Notes: generated from the letters alone by a model not told the origin. 64,000 nt of DNA from Crassaminicella indica (GCF_019203185.1 NZ_CP078093.1:248001-312000); one strand, 5' to 3'; shown: positions 1 through 9,521, counted from the stretch's first letter. Translations and numbers: made by a program.

Positions 1-1210
1 ATCCACTTGCATCTCCTGCTATAAATACTTTTTCATCAGAAATAGATTGGAGTGTTAGTATATCGCATTCAAAGGTTCCATTACTTCTTTTCTCTAAAGA
101 ATCTTTTTCATCAAAGGATGCATCTACTCCTTGTCCTATTGCAAATACTATTGTATCAACTTCAATTAATTTTGTTTCACCTTCATCAAATTTTGGAGCA
201 AAATTTCCATTCTCATCAAATATAGATAAACATTTTTTTAGCTCAATTCCTTTTACTCTCTTATTTTCATCCACTAAAATATTTTTGATTGCAGATGCAT
301 GATTAAATTTAACTCCTTCTTTTATAGAACCCTCTATTTCATGCATAGATGCCATCATTTCATCAAAATCCTTCTCTAAACATACAGCGTAAACTTCTTC
401 TACTCCATCAATTCTTAATGAAGATCTTGCACAATCCATTGCAACATCTCCACCACCTATTACAGCAACTTTTTTACCAGCACTTTTAACATTTCTTGTT
501 AGAGAAATTTCTTTTAAATATTCTGCTGCACTAAATATTCCTTTCGAATCATGATTTTCTAAAGATCTATCTATTCTTCCTACATGTTTTCCAACAGCTA
601 CCACAACTGCATCAAATTCTTCTTTTATATCTTCAAAGCTTATATCTTTTCCAACTTCAATGCCCATTTTGAAATTTATCCCTATTTTTTCCAAATAAGA
701 ATACTCAAGGTCAATAATATCTCGTGGAAGTCTATATTCAGGAATACCTACTCTCATCATTCCTCCATAAACTTCTAATTTATCAAATACCGTTACTGAA
801 AAGCCTTCTTTTCTTAAATCTAATGCTGCTTGTGCCCCAGCTGGCCCTGCACCTATTATTGCTACTTTTTTTCCATTTTCATGTTTTATAGTTAAATCCC
901 AATCATTAGGATTATCAAAATGATCAGCTGCATATCTTTTTAATCCTGCAATAGAAATTGGATTATTACCTTCGTTCCATTTGCAATTCTGCTCGCAAGG
1001 ATGAGCACAGACTCTTCCTAAAGTTTTTGGCATAAATAATTTTTCTCTTATCACCTTAATTGCTTCTTTTCCATTACCTTCTCCAATAAGCCTTACATAT
1101 TCTTTTACATTTGTATGCATTGGACAGCTTGCAACACAAGCAGGATTTGAATCACCCATACAGTTATCCACAATGTGCTTCATATTATCTATAATTTCTT
1201 TTCTTAACAT
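1..1210 (-). CDS. GltD-like FAD/NAD(P)-dependent oxidoreductase (3' end outside window)
   Basis: The translated protein (about 403 residues visible, no stop before the window edge) has the N-terminal di-cluster Fe-S region of the glutamate synthase small-subunit family: Cys residues in CMGDSNPACVASCP near residues 18-31 and CAHPCEQNC near residue 70. An FAD-binding GAGPAGAQAA motif follows near residue 110, then a second Rossmann motif (VIGGGDVAMD) near residue 220. Family members pass electrons between NAD(P)H, FAD and a partner. No large GltB-like subunit is visible, so the partner and substrate are unknown. ATG at 1210 follows a GGGAGG ribosome site. The gene lies 25 nt downstream of the DMT transporter on the same strand, so it probably shares the sigma-54 promoter at 2324-2339. 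Confidence 0.85.
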   Translation of the reverse strand, partial: MLRKEIIDNMKHIVDNCMGDSNPACVASCPMHTNVKEYVRLIGEGNGKEAIKVIREKLFMPKTLGRVCAHPCEQNCKWNEGNNPISIAGLKRYAADHFDNPNDWDLTIKHENGKKVAIIGAGPAGAQAALDLRKEGFSVTVFDKLEVYGGMMRVGIPEYRLPRDIIDLEYSYLEKIGINFKMGIEVGKDISFEDIKEEFDAVVVAVGKHVGRIDRSLENHDSKGIFSAAEYLKEISLTRNVKSAGKKVAVIGGGDVAMDCARSSLRIDGVEEVYAVCLEKDFDEMMASMHEIEGSIKEGVKFNHASAIKNILVDENKRVKGIELKKCLSIFDENGNFAPKFDEGETKLIEVDTIVFAIGQGVDASFDEKDSLEKRSNGTFECDILTLQSISDEKVFIAGDASG

Positions 1211-1235
1211 AATTGTTCCTCCCAACATTCTATAC

Positions 1236-2222
1236 TTATGAATTTTTACTATTTAAACCAAATACTTCTTTTGGATCTACTGCAAATATCATTACGCCTA
1301 ATACGATTACAAAACACCAAAATGCTAAATATGGTGTAATCTTCATTCCCATTAATCCGCTAAAAATTACAGACCAAAATGCTGCTGTCGAGTTTAGTGC
1401 TGTTCCCATAGCAGCTCCTATTAAATCAACCGCCTTATACCATGCTAAATAAGTAATTGCTCCTAATGTAGCAATTCCAGCTAAATATAATACAGTACCT
1501 GTACTAATAACTTCTCCAGCTAATCCATATCCTTTAACAATTGGTAATACTACTAGACCATAAGCTAAAAATGATACTAAATATCTTATTGTTAAGAAAT
1601 GTATAGGCTTAGCCTCAACATCATCTTCTTCATTCGTTTTAATCTTTTTCATAGCATATCCTATAATTACACCTTCTGATGCCCATCCCATAACTGCTAA
1701 TAATGCAAATGCTATACCTTTATAGAACTGTGGATACATATTAAGGTCAACCTTTGAATACCCTAATGCTGCTGAACCTACTATACTAATAACAATACCT
1801 ATTACCGCTCTTAATGATAATTTTTCCTTTAAAATAAAATATGATATTATAGCACCAACACCTGGATAAATAACAGAAATACTTGATGCATATGGTGCTG
1901 ATGCATATTTAACACCCATTAGGTAACCACTCATGCCAACTGGTGCACCCACAAGAGCAGCTATCATAGTAACTTTACCCTTCTTGGTTTTCATCAATTG
2001 AAATACCTTTGTTAAATCTTTGCTAAACAATAATAATAATGCTAACCATATAAAACAAAATCCATCATGAAAAAAAGCTTGTACTAATGGAGTTGTCTTT
2101 GAATTTAAAAATATTTTAAATCCTCCAATTTTCCCCATTAAAACAGTGTCTAATCCCCAGGCCAGACCAACTAAAATACCAAACATTAACCCTTTTTTAA
2201 AATTTTTTTTACTGATTTCCAT
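1236..2222 (-). CDS. DMT-superfamily (EamA-type) membrane transporter
   Basis: A 328-residue, very hydrophobic protein with about ten predicted membrane segments in two similar halves, as in drug/metabolite transporters of the EamA group. The first segment begins near residue 12 (LMFGILVGLAWGL) and the second repeat half begins near residue 165. A charged loop (KTNEEDDVEAKP) sits near residue 195. Substrate cannot be read from sequence. It is the first gene downstream of a sigma-54 type promoter and precedes the GltD-like oxidoreductase. A joint role in uptake or efflux and metabolism of one compound is an inference. Confidence 0.85.
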   Translation of the reverse strand: MEISKKNFKKGLMFGILVGLAWGLDTVLMGKIGGFKIFLNSKTTPLVQAFFHDGFCFIWLALLLLFSKDLTKVFQLMKTKKGKVTMIAALVGAPVGMSGYLMGVKYASAPYASSISVIYPGVGAIISYFILKEKLSLRAVIGIVISIVGSAALGYSKVDLNMYPQFYKGIAFALLAVMGWASEGVIIGYAMKKIKTNEEDDVEAKPIHFLTIRYLVSFLAYGLVVLPIVKGYGLAGEVISTGTVLYLAGIATLGAITYLAWYKAVDLIGAAMGTALNSTAAFWSVIFSGLMGMKITPYLAFWCFVIVLGVMIFAVDPKEVFGLNSKNS

Positions 2223-2323
2223 ATTAACATTCCTTTCATTTTTTTATTAAGCACTCGTGTCTTTTTACAATATCCATATTTATTTGTGAATGTTTTAACA
2301 CAAATGCTTTTGTTTCATATAAT

Positions 2324-2339
2324 AGCAATTACCATGCCA
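2324..2339 (-). promoter_or_regulatory. sigma-54 (-24/-12) promoter
   Basis: Read on the minus strand the site is TGGCATGGTAATTGCT. This matches the sigma-54 consensus TGGCAC-N5-TTGCW at both the -24 GG and -12 GC elements with exact spacing. It points at the transporter, whose ATG is about 100 nt downstream. The divergent gene encodes a sigma-54 activator, which supports the assignment. Confidence 0.8.
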
Positions 2340-2401
2340 ACTTTAAAAACAGCATAAAAAGCACATCTTTGTTAAAGTTAAAACAATAACCAAAACAAAC
2401 C

Positions 2402-2449
2402 GTCCTAAAACTTAACACTTTTACAGATATAAGTGTTAAGTTTTAGGAC
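2402..2449. promoter_or_regulatory. 19-bp-arm perfect dyad, candidate enhancer (UAS) for the sigma-54 activator
   Basis: Positions 2402-2420 and 2431-2449 are perfect inverted repeats (left arm begins GTCCTAAAACTTAAC) with a 10-bp spacer. The dyad lies between two divergent genes, so it is unlikely to be a terminator for either. It is about 65-110 bp upstream of the -24/-12 promoter, the usual position for an enhancer-binding protein. Assignment as the binding site of the 2594 gene product is inference. Confidence 0.6.
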
Positions 2450-2593
2450 AGTTGTCATGTTTTTGAGCATCTCTTTGTCGAATACTATCGTTTTCAAATT
2501 GAGAAAACAACAACTTTCATATATAATTTATTTATATCAACTCATATATACATTTTTTATTCAAGTTATATTTACTATTTAGGAGGTATTTTA

Positions 2594-3964
2594 ATGAGTG
2601 ATTGTAATAAAGTATGTATGTATATGGAATCAATTGTAAACTCCATACCTTTTGGTATTTTAGCTATATCCACAAATGGAAACATAAATTTACTAAATGA
2701 TAAAGCTAGAAAAATGCTAGAATTAGAAGATTGTTCCTTAGACAGCATAAACTTAAATAGTATTCTTCCAAATTGGAAAGAAATGATAAATACAGCAAAA
2801 AAAAATAAGGATGCTTTTGAAGAAAATATTTTAATTAATAGAAAAAAATATAGACTTAGTCTCGAAATAAATTGTATTGAAAAAGATAATAACTTCATAG
2901 GACTCGTAATTCTAATAAGAGATATGAAAAAAATTATAAATATGGTAAATAAATATTCTTTCTCTGAAGCTATATATACATTTGATCATATCATTGGCAA
3001 AAGTCCTCAGATGAAAAATATTATCCAACAGAGTAAAGAAATAGCAAATAGTCCATCTACCGTTTTAATAACAGGTGAAAGTGGAAGTGGCAAAGAATTA
3101 TTAGCTCAAGCTATTCATAATGAGAGTGATAGAAAAAATGGACCTTTCATAGCAGTAAATTGTGGTGCCATTCCTAAAAATTTAATCGAAAGTGAATTAT
3201 TGGGTTATGAGGAAGGTGCATTTACAGGGGCAAAAAAAGGAGGTCGTGCTGGTAAATTTGAACTTGCAGATGGAGGAACTATTTTTTTAGATGAAATAGG
3301 TGAAATGCCTATTGCTATGCAAGTAACACTTCTAAGGGTTCTACAAGAAGGGTATATAACTAGAATCGGGGGAAAAAAGCATATACCTATTAATGTAAGA
3401 ATCATAGCCGCTACAAATAAAGATTTGAAAAAAGAAATAAAAAAGGGGATGTTTAGAGAAGATTTATTTTATAGATTAAGCGTAATCCCTCTAAAAGTAC
3501 CCCCTCTAAAAGATAGATTTGGAGATATTCCTATATTAATAGATTATTTTTTAAATATTAAAAGTAATAAATTAAAAAAAGAAATCCCTACCATATCTAA
3601 AGATTTATATCAAAAAATGATTTCTTATTGTTGGCCAGGAAATGTTAGAGAATTAGAAAATTGTGTAGAGAATATTGTGAATTTAAATGGAAAAACAACT
3701 TATGAAATAAACTTTGATGAATGTACTTGTATGACTAGAGATAATTTAGGTAATTTGATAAATAAAGATACAGCTACAACAAATAAAAATAATTGTTGTA
3801 CAGATGATCAAACTGAAGAAATTATTCCATTAAAAGAATTGGAAAAAGATGCTATCCAAAAAAGCATCATTTTATGTGAAGGGAATATAAGCAAGGCTGC
3901 ATCAAAATTAGGTATTAGCAGAAATACTTTATATAATAAAATGAAAAAATATAATATATATTGA
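2594..3964 (+). CDS. sigma-54-dependent transcriptional activator (PAS - AAA+ - Fis HTH)
   Basis: A 456-residue bacterial enhancer-binding protein. Residues 1-115 look like a PAS-type sensor (SIVNSIPFGILAISTNGNI). The AAA+ domain starts near residue 130 with HIIGKSPQM and has Walker A GESGSGKE near residue 155, the sigma-54 contact motif GAFTGA near 212, Walker B GGTIFLDEIGEMP near 230, and a later WPGNVRELEN motif. A Fis-type helix-turn-helix ends the protein (GNISKAASKLGISRNTLY). A TAGGAGGT ribosome site precedes ATG. It probably activates the divergent transporter-oxidoreductase operon; the signal is unknown. Confidence 0.92.
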   Translation: MSDCNKVCMYMESIVNSIPFGILAISTNGNINLLNDKARKMLELEDCSLDSINLNSILPNWKEMINTAKKNKDAFEENILINRKKYRLSLEINCIEKDNNFIGLVILIRDMKKIINMVNKYSFSEAIYTFDHIIGKSPQMKNIIQQSKEIANSPSTVLITGESGSGKELLAQAIHNESDRKNGPFIAVNCGAIPKNLIESELLGYEEGAFTGAKKGGRAGKFELADGGTIFLDEIGEMPIAMQVTLLRVLQEGYITRIGGKKHIPINVRIIAATNKDLKKEIKKGMFREDLFYRLSVIPLKVPPLKDRFGDIPILIDYFLNIKSNKLKKEIPTISKDLYQKMISYCWPGNVRELENCVENIVNLNGKTTYEINFDECTCMTRDNLGNLINKDTATTNKNNCCTDDQTEEIIPLKELEKDAIQKSIILCEGNISKAASKLGISRNTLYNKMKKYNIY

Positions 3965-3967
3965 CAG

Positions 3968-4001
3968 TTAAAAAGACGAATCAATTGATTCGTCTTTTTA
4001 A
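3968..4001. terminator. bidirectional rho-independent terminator
   Basis: A perfect palindrome built on AAAAAGACGAATCA/TGATTCGTCTTTTT sits between the convergent activator gene and clpX. A-run and T-run flanks on both sides suit both strands. It overlaps the clpX stop codon. Confidence 0.8.
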
Positions 4002-5272
4002 GATGCAGTTTCTTCTTTTTTCTTTTTCGTTGTTCTTTTCTTTCTTTCAGAAAGCACCAAAGTAGGTGTAGTTGAATTTTCAACTGTTTCTTTTGTAATA
4101 ACACATTTTTTAATATCTTTTCTTGAAGGGATATCATACATAACATCTAACATTATCCCTTCCATAATACCTCTTAAGCCTCTTGCTCCAGTTTTTCTTT
4201 CGATTGCCTTTTTCGCAATAGCTTTTAGTGCTTCTTCATCTACTTCTAATTCTACGCCGTCCATATCAAACAGCTTCTTATACTGCTTTACTAAAGCATT
4301 TTTTGGCTCATTAAGTATTTTAACAAGTGCTTCTTCATCTAATTGATGAAGCGTTACTACTACTGGTAATCTTCCAACAAATTCTGGAATCAATCCATAA
4401 CGAAGCAGATCCTCTGGTTGAATTTTATCTAATAATGCACCTATATCCTTTACTTCTTTGCTTTGAATATTAGCTCCAAAGCCCATAGATTTTTGACCTA
4501 TACGCTTTTGAATTACTTTTTCTATGCCATCAAAAGCTCCGCCACATATAAACAATATATTTGTGGTATCGATTTGGATAAATTCTTGATGTGGATGCTT
4601 CCTTCCTCCTTGCGGTGGAACGCTTGCTACAGTACCTTCTAATATTTTAAGAAGTGCCTGCTGTACACCTTCACCACTTACATCTCTAGTAATAGAAGGA
4701 TTATCTGATTTTCTAGCAATTTTATCTATCTCATCAATGTAGATAATTCCTTTTTCTGCTCTTTCTATATCATAATCTGCTGCTTGTATAAGCTTTAACA
4801 AAATATTTTCAACATCTTCTCCTACATATCCAGCTTCAGTCAATGATGTAGCATCAGCAATTGCAAAAGGAACATTTAAAATTTTAGCTAAAGTTTGAGC
4901 AAGCAATGTTTTACCAGACCCTGTTGGTCCAATCATCACTATATTACTTTTTTGTATTTCTACATCATCAGCTCTTCCCTGATGATTGATACGCTTATAA
5001 TGATTATATACTGCCACAGCGAGTGCTTTTTTCGCTTTATCCTGTCCTATAACATATTGCTCTAACACATTTTTAATCTCTTGTGGCTTTGGCAGATCTG
5101 TTATTTCAATATCTATATTCTCATCAAATTCTTCTTGAATAATTTCCTGACAAAGTTCAATACACTCATCACAAATATATACGCTTGGACCTGCAATAAG
5201 TCTTCTTACTTGATCTTGAGATTTTCCACAAAAAGAACACTTTAACTGCTTTTTTTCATCAAATCTTGACAT
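3998..5272 (-). CDS. clpX: ATP-dependent Clp protease ATP-binding subunit ClpX
   Basis: A 424-residue AAA+ unfoldase of the normal ClpX length. The N-terminal zinc-binding domain has CSFCGKSQ near residue 12 and CDEC near residue 34. Walker A is GPTGSGKT near 117 and Walker B is [10 protein letters not shown] near 180. RKTGARGLR near 365 contains the sensor-2 region. ClpX unfolds tagged substrates and feeds them into ClpP in the cytoplasm. It lies 20 nt downstream of clpP on the same strand, giving a tig-clpP-clpX operon. The C-terminal tail is Lys-rich ([10 protein letters not shown]). Confidence 0.97.
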   Translation of the reverse strand: MSRFDEKKQLKCSFCGKSQDQVRRLIAGPSVYICDECIELCQEIIQEEFDENIDIEITDLPKPQEIKNVLEQYVIGQDKAKKALAVAVYNHYKRINHQGRADDVEIQKSNIVMIGPTGSGKTLLAQTLAKILNVPFAIADATSLTEAGYVGEDVENILLKLIQAADYDIERAEKGIIYIDEIDKIARKSDNPSITRDVSGEGVQQALLKILEGTVASVPPQGGRKHPHQEFIQIDTTNILFICGGAFDGIEKVIQKRIGQKSMGFGANIQSKEVKDIGALLDKIQPEDLLRYGLIPEFVGRLPVVVTLHQLDEEALVKILNEPKNALVKQYKKLFDMDGVELEVDEEALKAIAKKAIERKTGARGLRGIMEGIMLDVMYDIPSRKDIKKCVITKETVENSTTPTLVLSERKKRTTKKKKEETAS

Positions 5273-5292
5273 TCCCTCACCTCTCTTTCCTA

Positions 5293-5874
5293 TTATCTAG
5301 AAGTGATCACTTTGTCTATTAAACCATATTCAACAGCTTCTTTTGCATCCATAAAATTATCTCTATCAGTATCTTTTTGAATTCTATCTAGTGGCTGACC
5401 TGTTCTTTCACTTAAGATTTTATTTAATTTTTCACGCATCTTAAGAATTCTTTCAGCATGAATACGAATATCTTCTGCCTGGCCTCTTGTACCACCTAAA
5501 GGCTGATGAATCATAATTTCTGAATTAGGTAATGCATAGCGTTTCCCCTTAGCACCAGCAGCTAATAGAAAAGCTCCCATACTTGCTGCCATACCAATGC
5601 ATATTGTAGAAACGTCTGGTTTTATATATTGCATTGTATCATAAATTGCCATTCCAGCTGTGATACTTCCCCCTGGACTGTTAATATATAGCATAATATC
5701 CTTATCAGGATCTTCAGCTTCTAAAAATAAAAGTTGTGCCACTACTAAACTTGCAGTATGGTCATTGACTTCTTCTCCTAAAAATATAATTCTATCCTTT
5801 AAAAGTCTAGAATAGATATCATAGGATCTTTCTCCTCTATTTGTTTGCTCCACTACCATCGGAATTAAAGCCAT
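5293..5874 (-). CDS. clpP: ATP-dependent Clp protease proteolytic subunit ClpP
   Basis: A 193-residue serine protease of typical length. The catalytic Ser is in GMAASMGA, the His in MIHQPLGG, and the Asp in DRDNFM, the expected triad order. It forms the barrel-shaped degradation chamber used with ClpX. It is 27 nt downstream of the trigger factor gene and 20 nt upstream of clpX, so the three genes are probably co-transcribed. Confidence 0.97.
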   Translation of the reverse strand: MALIPMVVEQTNRGERSYDIYSRLLKDRIIFLGEEVNDHTASLVVAQLLFLEAEDPDKDIMLYINSPGGSITAGMAIYDTMQYIKPDVSTICIGMAASMGAFLLAAGAKGKRYALPNSEIMIHQPLGGTRGQAEDIRIHAERILKMREKLNKILSERTGQPLDRIQKDTDRDNFMDAKEAVEYGLIDKVITSR

Positions 5875-5901
5875 AATCTCAATCCCTCCTCAACTTAAAG
5901 T

Positions 5902-7185
5902 TTATGCAATCTTAGCATTTTCTACTAAAAAGTCAATTGTTTTTCTTACTCTAATGCTATCTTTTATGCCTTCGATCTCATAAGGTCTTAATGTCTTTTT
6001 AAATTTATCTAATTCCATATTAGATTGTGTTGCATATTTTTCTATTTCTTTGTCTATTTCTTCTTGAGCTACTTCTATATTTTCTGTTTCTCCAATTGCC
6101 TCAAGTATTAGTTGAGTTTTCACTCTATTATATGCTTCTTCCTTCATTTGTTCTCTTATATCTTCCATCTTTGTTCCTGTATATTGAAGATATGTATCTA
6201 GATTTAATCCTTGGAATTGTAATTGATAATTAAATTCATGAAGCATATCATCTATTTTATTCTCTACCATCACATCAGGTATATCTATTTGTGTGTTTTC
6301 TACTACTTTCTTAATTACAGCATCTTTTAATTCTTCTTCTTCTCTCATTTTTGCTACATTTTCTTGCTTCTCTTTAATATCTGCTCTTAAAGCTTCTAAT
6401 GTATCAAATTCACTAACATCCTTTGCAAACTCATCATCAAGCTCAGGTAGTTCTTTTTCTTTGATTTCATGCACAGTTACTTTGAATACAGCATCTTTTC
6501 CAGCTAAATCTTCTGCATGATATTTTTCTGGGAAAGTTACTTTTACTTCTACTTCCTCTCCTATCTTTGCACCAATTAGCTGCTCTTCAAAGCCTGGTAT
6601 AAATTGTCCTGATCCAATTACTAGCGTTTGCTTTTCAGCAGTACCGCCTTCAAACTGCTCATCTCCTACAAAGCCTGCATAATCAATGATAACAGTATCC
6701 TTATCTTGAACAGGTCTTTCTACAGAGATCAGTCTTGCATTTCTTTCTCTTAATCTTTCAATTTCCTTTTCTACATCCTCATCAGTAACATTATACTCTT
6801 TTTTCTCTGCTTCTATACCTTTATACTCACCAAGAGTTACTTCAGGTTTTACTGTAACTGTAACAGTAAATACAACATCTTGACCTTTAACGATCTCTTC
6901 AACATCAAGTGAAGGTCTATCTACTGGCTCTAATTTATGCTCATCGATAGCATCTTCATATGCTTTAGGGAATATTGCATTAATCGCTTCTTCATAGAAA
7001 ACTTCTGCACCATAATTTAATTCTATAATCTTTCTTGGTGCTTTTCCTTTTCTAAATCCAGGAATGTTAAATCTTTTCTTCATTTTGTTGTATGCTTTTT
7101 GTATTCCTTGTTCAAAATCTTCTGCACTAACTACAATCTTTAAAGTTACCTCATTATTTTCTTTTTTTACTACAGTTGAGCTCAT
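5902..7185 (-). CDS. tig: trigger factor, ribosome-associated chaperone and prolyl isomerase
   Basis: A 427-residue protein with the three trigger-factor parts. The N-terminal ribosome-binding domain contains the signature FNIPGFRKGKAP near residue 40. An FKBP-like isomerase domain covers about residues 150-245 (VIIDYAGFVGDEQFEGG). A helical C-terminal chaperone domain follows. It assists nascent chains at the ribosome exit. A GGAGG ribosome site precedes the ATG. It is first in the tig-clpP-clpX order. Confidence 0.97.
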   Translation of the reverse strand: MSSTVVKKENNEVTLKIVVSAEDFEQGIQKAYNKMKKRFNIPGFRKGKAPRKIIELNYGAEVFYEEAINAIFPKAYEDAIDEHKLEPVDRPSLDVEEIVKGQDVVFTVTVTVKPEVTLGEYKGIEAEKKEYNVTDEDVEKEIERLRERNARLISVERPVQDKDTVIIDYAGFVGDEQFEGGTAEKQTLVIGSGQFIPGFEEQLIGAKIGEEVEVKVTFPEKYHAEDLAGKDAVFKVTVHEIKEKELPELDDEFAKDVSEFDTLEALRADIKEKQENVAKMREEEELKDAVIKKVVENTQIDIPDVMVENKIDDMLHEFNYQLQFQGLNLDTYLQYTGTKMEDIREQMKEEAYNRVKTQLILEAIGETENIEVAQEEIDKEIEKYATQSNMELDKFKKTLRPYEIEGIKDSIRVRKTIDFLVENAKIA

Positions 7186-7252
7186 TTTTTTCCTCCTCTA
7201 TCACTTTAATATTCTTCATAGGCTATTTTAATATGTAGACTTTTTAACCTAT

Positions 7253-7280
7253 ATATTATACCATAAATTTTATGTGTCAA
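7253..7280 (-). promoter_or_regulatory. candidate sigma-A promoter of tig-clpP-clpX
   Basis: On the minus strand, TTGACA (7280-7275) is followed 16 nt later by TAATAT (7258-7253), with an overlapping TATAAT at a tighter spacing of 14. It lies about 70 nt upstream of the tig ATG. No CIRCE or CtsR site was recognised. Confidence 0.6.
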
Positions 7281-7400
7281 GCATTTTTTTGCCCTATAAA
7301 TATATTTAACCAATATGGCTTTTTAAAAACTTCACACGCACAATTCATAATATTCTTTGATGATTTTTGCCAACGTTTGATAAATATATTCAACACTTTA

Positions 7401-7427
7401 AAGACCAATGGACAATCCATTGGCCTT
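7401..7427 (-). terminator. candidate terminator downstream of the 46-residue gene
   Basis: CCAATGGA (7405-7412) pairs with TCCATTGG (7416-7423), and the outer AAG/CTT pairs extend the stem. The T-run after it is weak on either strand. Position downstream of the small minus-strand gene suggests the assignment. Confidence 0.4.
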
Positions 7428-7507
7428 ATTTATTTACATTATATCATTATCCCCTAAAAAGTAAACCTTATCTGGCTTTTTTTAATTTTTCTTTTGTATC
7501 CTATTTA

Positions 7508-7648
7508 TTAATTTTCCTGCATCAAAGTTCTCTCATATAAATCGCATTGATCACAGCGATCACAATATCCACCTATACAATGGATACATGTAATCACACC
7601 ACACTCTTCTAAATGATCCATTACCTCTTCATTATAACTTCTTTGCAT
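7508..7648 (-). CDS. small Cys-rich protein (46 aa), possible metal-binding
   Basis: The translation starts MQRSYNEEVMDHLEECG and ends YERTLMQEN. It has six Cys (about positions 16, 21, 24, 29, 32, 35) arranged as CxHC and CxxCxxC, which suggests zinc or Fe-S binding. I do not recognise the family. A strong AGGGGG ribosome site lies 8 nt before the ATG, and a consensus sigma-A promoter with an operator-like dyad lies about 110 nt upstream. These make it a real gene despite its size. Confidence 0.7.
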   Translation of the reverse strand: MQRSYNEEVMDHLEECGVITCIHCIGGYCDRCDQCDLYERTLMQEN

Positions 7649-7757
7649 ATTTTTATCCCCCTTCTCATATATAAATTCTTTACCTATCTTTTATAAAATT
7701 CTCCAACCCTTTTCTATAGTATTTTTATCTCAATTTTACATTCTTGTATTTATTTAT

Positions 7758-7786
7758 ATTATAATACACGTATACAACTTTGTCAA
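7758..7786 (-). promoter_or_regulatory. consensus sigma-A promoter for the Cys-rich gene
   Basis: The minus strand reads TTGACA (7786-7781), 17 nt, then TATAAT (7763-7758), a perfect match to both hexamers with optimal spacing. Confidence 0.8.
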
Positions 7787-7798
7787 TTGTATACGTGT
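7766..7798. promoter_or_regulatory. operator-like dyad over the promoter
   Basis: ACACGTATACAA (7766-7777) and TTGTATACGTGT (7787-7798) are perfect inverted repeats with a 9-bp spacer. One arm fills the spacer between -10 and -35 and the other lies just upstream of -35. This is a classic repressor layout. Related GTATAC sequence recurs near 7825. The regulator is unknown. Confidence 0.6.
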
Positions 7799-7976
7799 TT
7801 TTGATCACCTCTTTGCAAAAATCTGTATACATATATAAAATATCCAATAAAAATTATTTCACTAGAAGGTATTTGCATACAAATTGTAGAATATATTAAA
7901 ATAAATATTTGAATATTTTGAATAATTTAATAATTAATACGCTATATTTTTATACAATCTTGAAGGGGGTAAACTT

Positions 7977-9515
7977 ATGAAAAAAAGATTATTTTATGCT
8001 TTATTATTTCTTTGCACAGCTATATCTATTGTGGAAATCTATTCTATAGAAAAAAAAGTAATCTTCTTTCCCTTTCTGACTAGAAAAATTCTAGCCATTT
8101 GTATGACCATTGTATTTTTTCAATTCCTCTATCTTTTTGGAAAGAAGGATGCATCAAAGGCTTATGCAAATGTTCCTAAAAATGAAAAAAGCAATGAAAA
8201 TCAAAGCTTAAAATCTTCTGTTAAATTAGCTGATGTAGCTGGTCTTGAAGAAGTAAAAGAAGAAATAATGGAAATTGCTGATTTTATCAAGCATGCTGAA
8301 AAGTATAAAAAAATGGGCGCTAAAATTCCAAAAGGAATTTTGCTTTATGGACCTCCTGGAACAGGAAAAACTTTATTAGCATCTGCACTAGCAGGTGAAA
8401 CAAATACAGCTTTTATTGTTGCAAGTGGCTCTGAATTTATGGAAAAATATGTAGGAGTTGGTGCTAAAAGAGTAAGAGAATTATTTGAAAGAGCAAAAGA
8501 AAAAGCCCCTTGTATTATCTTTATTGATGAAATTGATGCTATCGGAGCCAAAAGAAATGAAGAAGGTCAATCAGAATGCAATCAGACACTGAATCAGCTC
8601 TTAACTGAAATGGATGGTTTTAAGCTTGAAGATGAAAAAATCATCGTAATAATCGGTGCTACAAACAGAATTGATATATTAGATACAGCTCTTTTACGCC
8701 CCGGAAGATTTGATAAGCACATCTATATTGGCAATCCTAATAAAATCGCAAGAAAACAAATCCTTAAAGTTCATACTAAAAACAAACCCTTATCTAAAGA
8801 AGTAAGCCTCGAAAAAATCGCTGTTAAAACCCATGGATTATCTGGCGCCCATATATCTAGCATTGTAAATGAAGCTGCTTTATTGGCTGTAAGAAATAAT
8901 AGAGAGCATATCACACAATTAGACTTTGACAACGCTATAGAAAGAGTTATTGCTGGACTGAAAATGAAAAATTCAACCGTCAGTGAAAAAGAGAAAAAAA
9001 TTGTTTCTTTTCATGAAGCTGGTCATGCCTTAGTAGGAAAGCTCCTTAACGTCCATACTATTGAAAAAATATCTATCATTCCTACAAGTCAATCATTAGG
9101 ATATGTGCTTAACGCTTCATCAGAAGACCAATATCTTTATACAAAAAACGATTTATTAAAAAGAGTACAAAGCATACTTGCAGGAAGAGCAGCAGAAGAA
9201 ATTATATTTGGAGAGATTACAACAGGTGCAAAAGATGATTTGAATAAAGCAACAGATATTATACTAAGTATGATCTGTGAGTACGGCATGAGTGATTTAG
9301 GAAATAGAACATTTCATACAAAAATGCTCTATGGAAATATGGAAAAAATCAATAATGAAGCAAAAAAAATGATGGATCATTGCTATGAAGATACTTTAAG
9401 AATTCTTAAAGAAAATAAAGCCTGTCTTACAGCTATTGCTGAACAATTATTTAAAAACGAAACTCTCTCAGGAGATGAATTAAATAATCTTATAGAAAAT
9501 AACATTCACAGATAA
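7977..9515 (+). CDS. short FtsH-like AAA+ zinc metalloprotease
   Basis: A 512-residue protein with FtsH architecture but shorter than the usual 600-650. Two closely spaced hydrophobic segments lie in residues 1-55, with almost no extracytoplasmic domain between them. The AAA+ domain has Walker A GPPGTGKT near residue 124, Walker B IIFIDEIDAIGAKR near 180, and second-region RPGRFDKH near 240. The M41 protease domain has HEAGH near 346 and the third zinc-ligand region TTGAKDDLNKATDI near 420. AGGGGG ribosome site before ATG. It is likely a paralogue of a full-length FtsH encoded elsewhere. It diverges from the Cys-rich gene. Confidence 0.88.
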   Translation: MKKRLFYALLFLCTAISIVEIYSIEKKVIFFPFLTRKILAICMTIVFFQFLYLFGKKDASKAYANVPKNEKSNENQSLKSSVKLADVAGLEEVKEEIMEIADFIKHAEKYKKMGAKIPKGILLYGPPGTGKTLLASALAGETNTAFIVASGSEFMEKYVGVGAKRVRELFERAKEKAPCIIFIDEIDAIGAKRNEEGQSECNQTLNQLLTEMDGFKLEDEKIIVIIGATNRIDILDTALLRPGRFDKHIYIGNPNKIARKQILKVHTKNKPLSKEVSLEKIAVKTHGLSGAHISSIVNEAALLAVRNNREHITQLDFDNAIERVIAGLKMKNSTVSEKEKKIVSFHEAGHALVGKLLNVHTIEKISIIPTSQSLGYVLNASSEDQYLYTKNDLLKRVQSILAGRAAEEIIFGEITTGAKDDLNKATDIILSMICEYGMSDLGNRTFHTKMLYGNMEKINNEAKKMMDHCYEDTLRILKENKACLTAIAEQLFKNETLSGDELNNLIENNIHR

Positions 9516-9521
9516 CTCTAT

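Noticed and set aside
7272-7457. Plus-strand reading frame opposite the gap upstream of tig
   Set aside because: No ribosome site, no recognisable protein pattern, and it overlaps the tig promoter and a hairpin.
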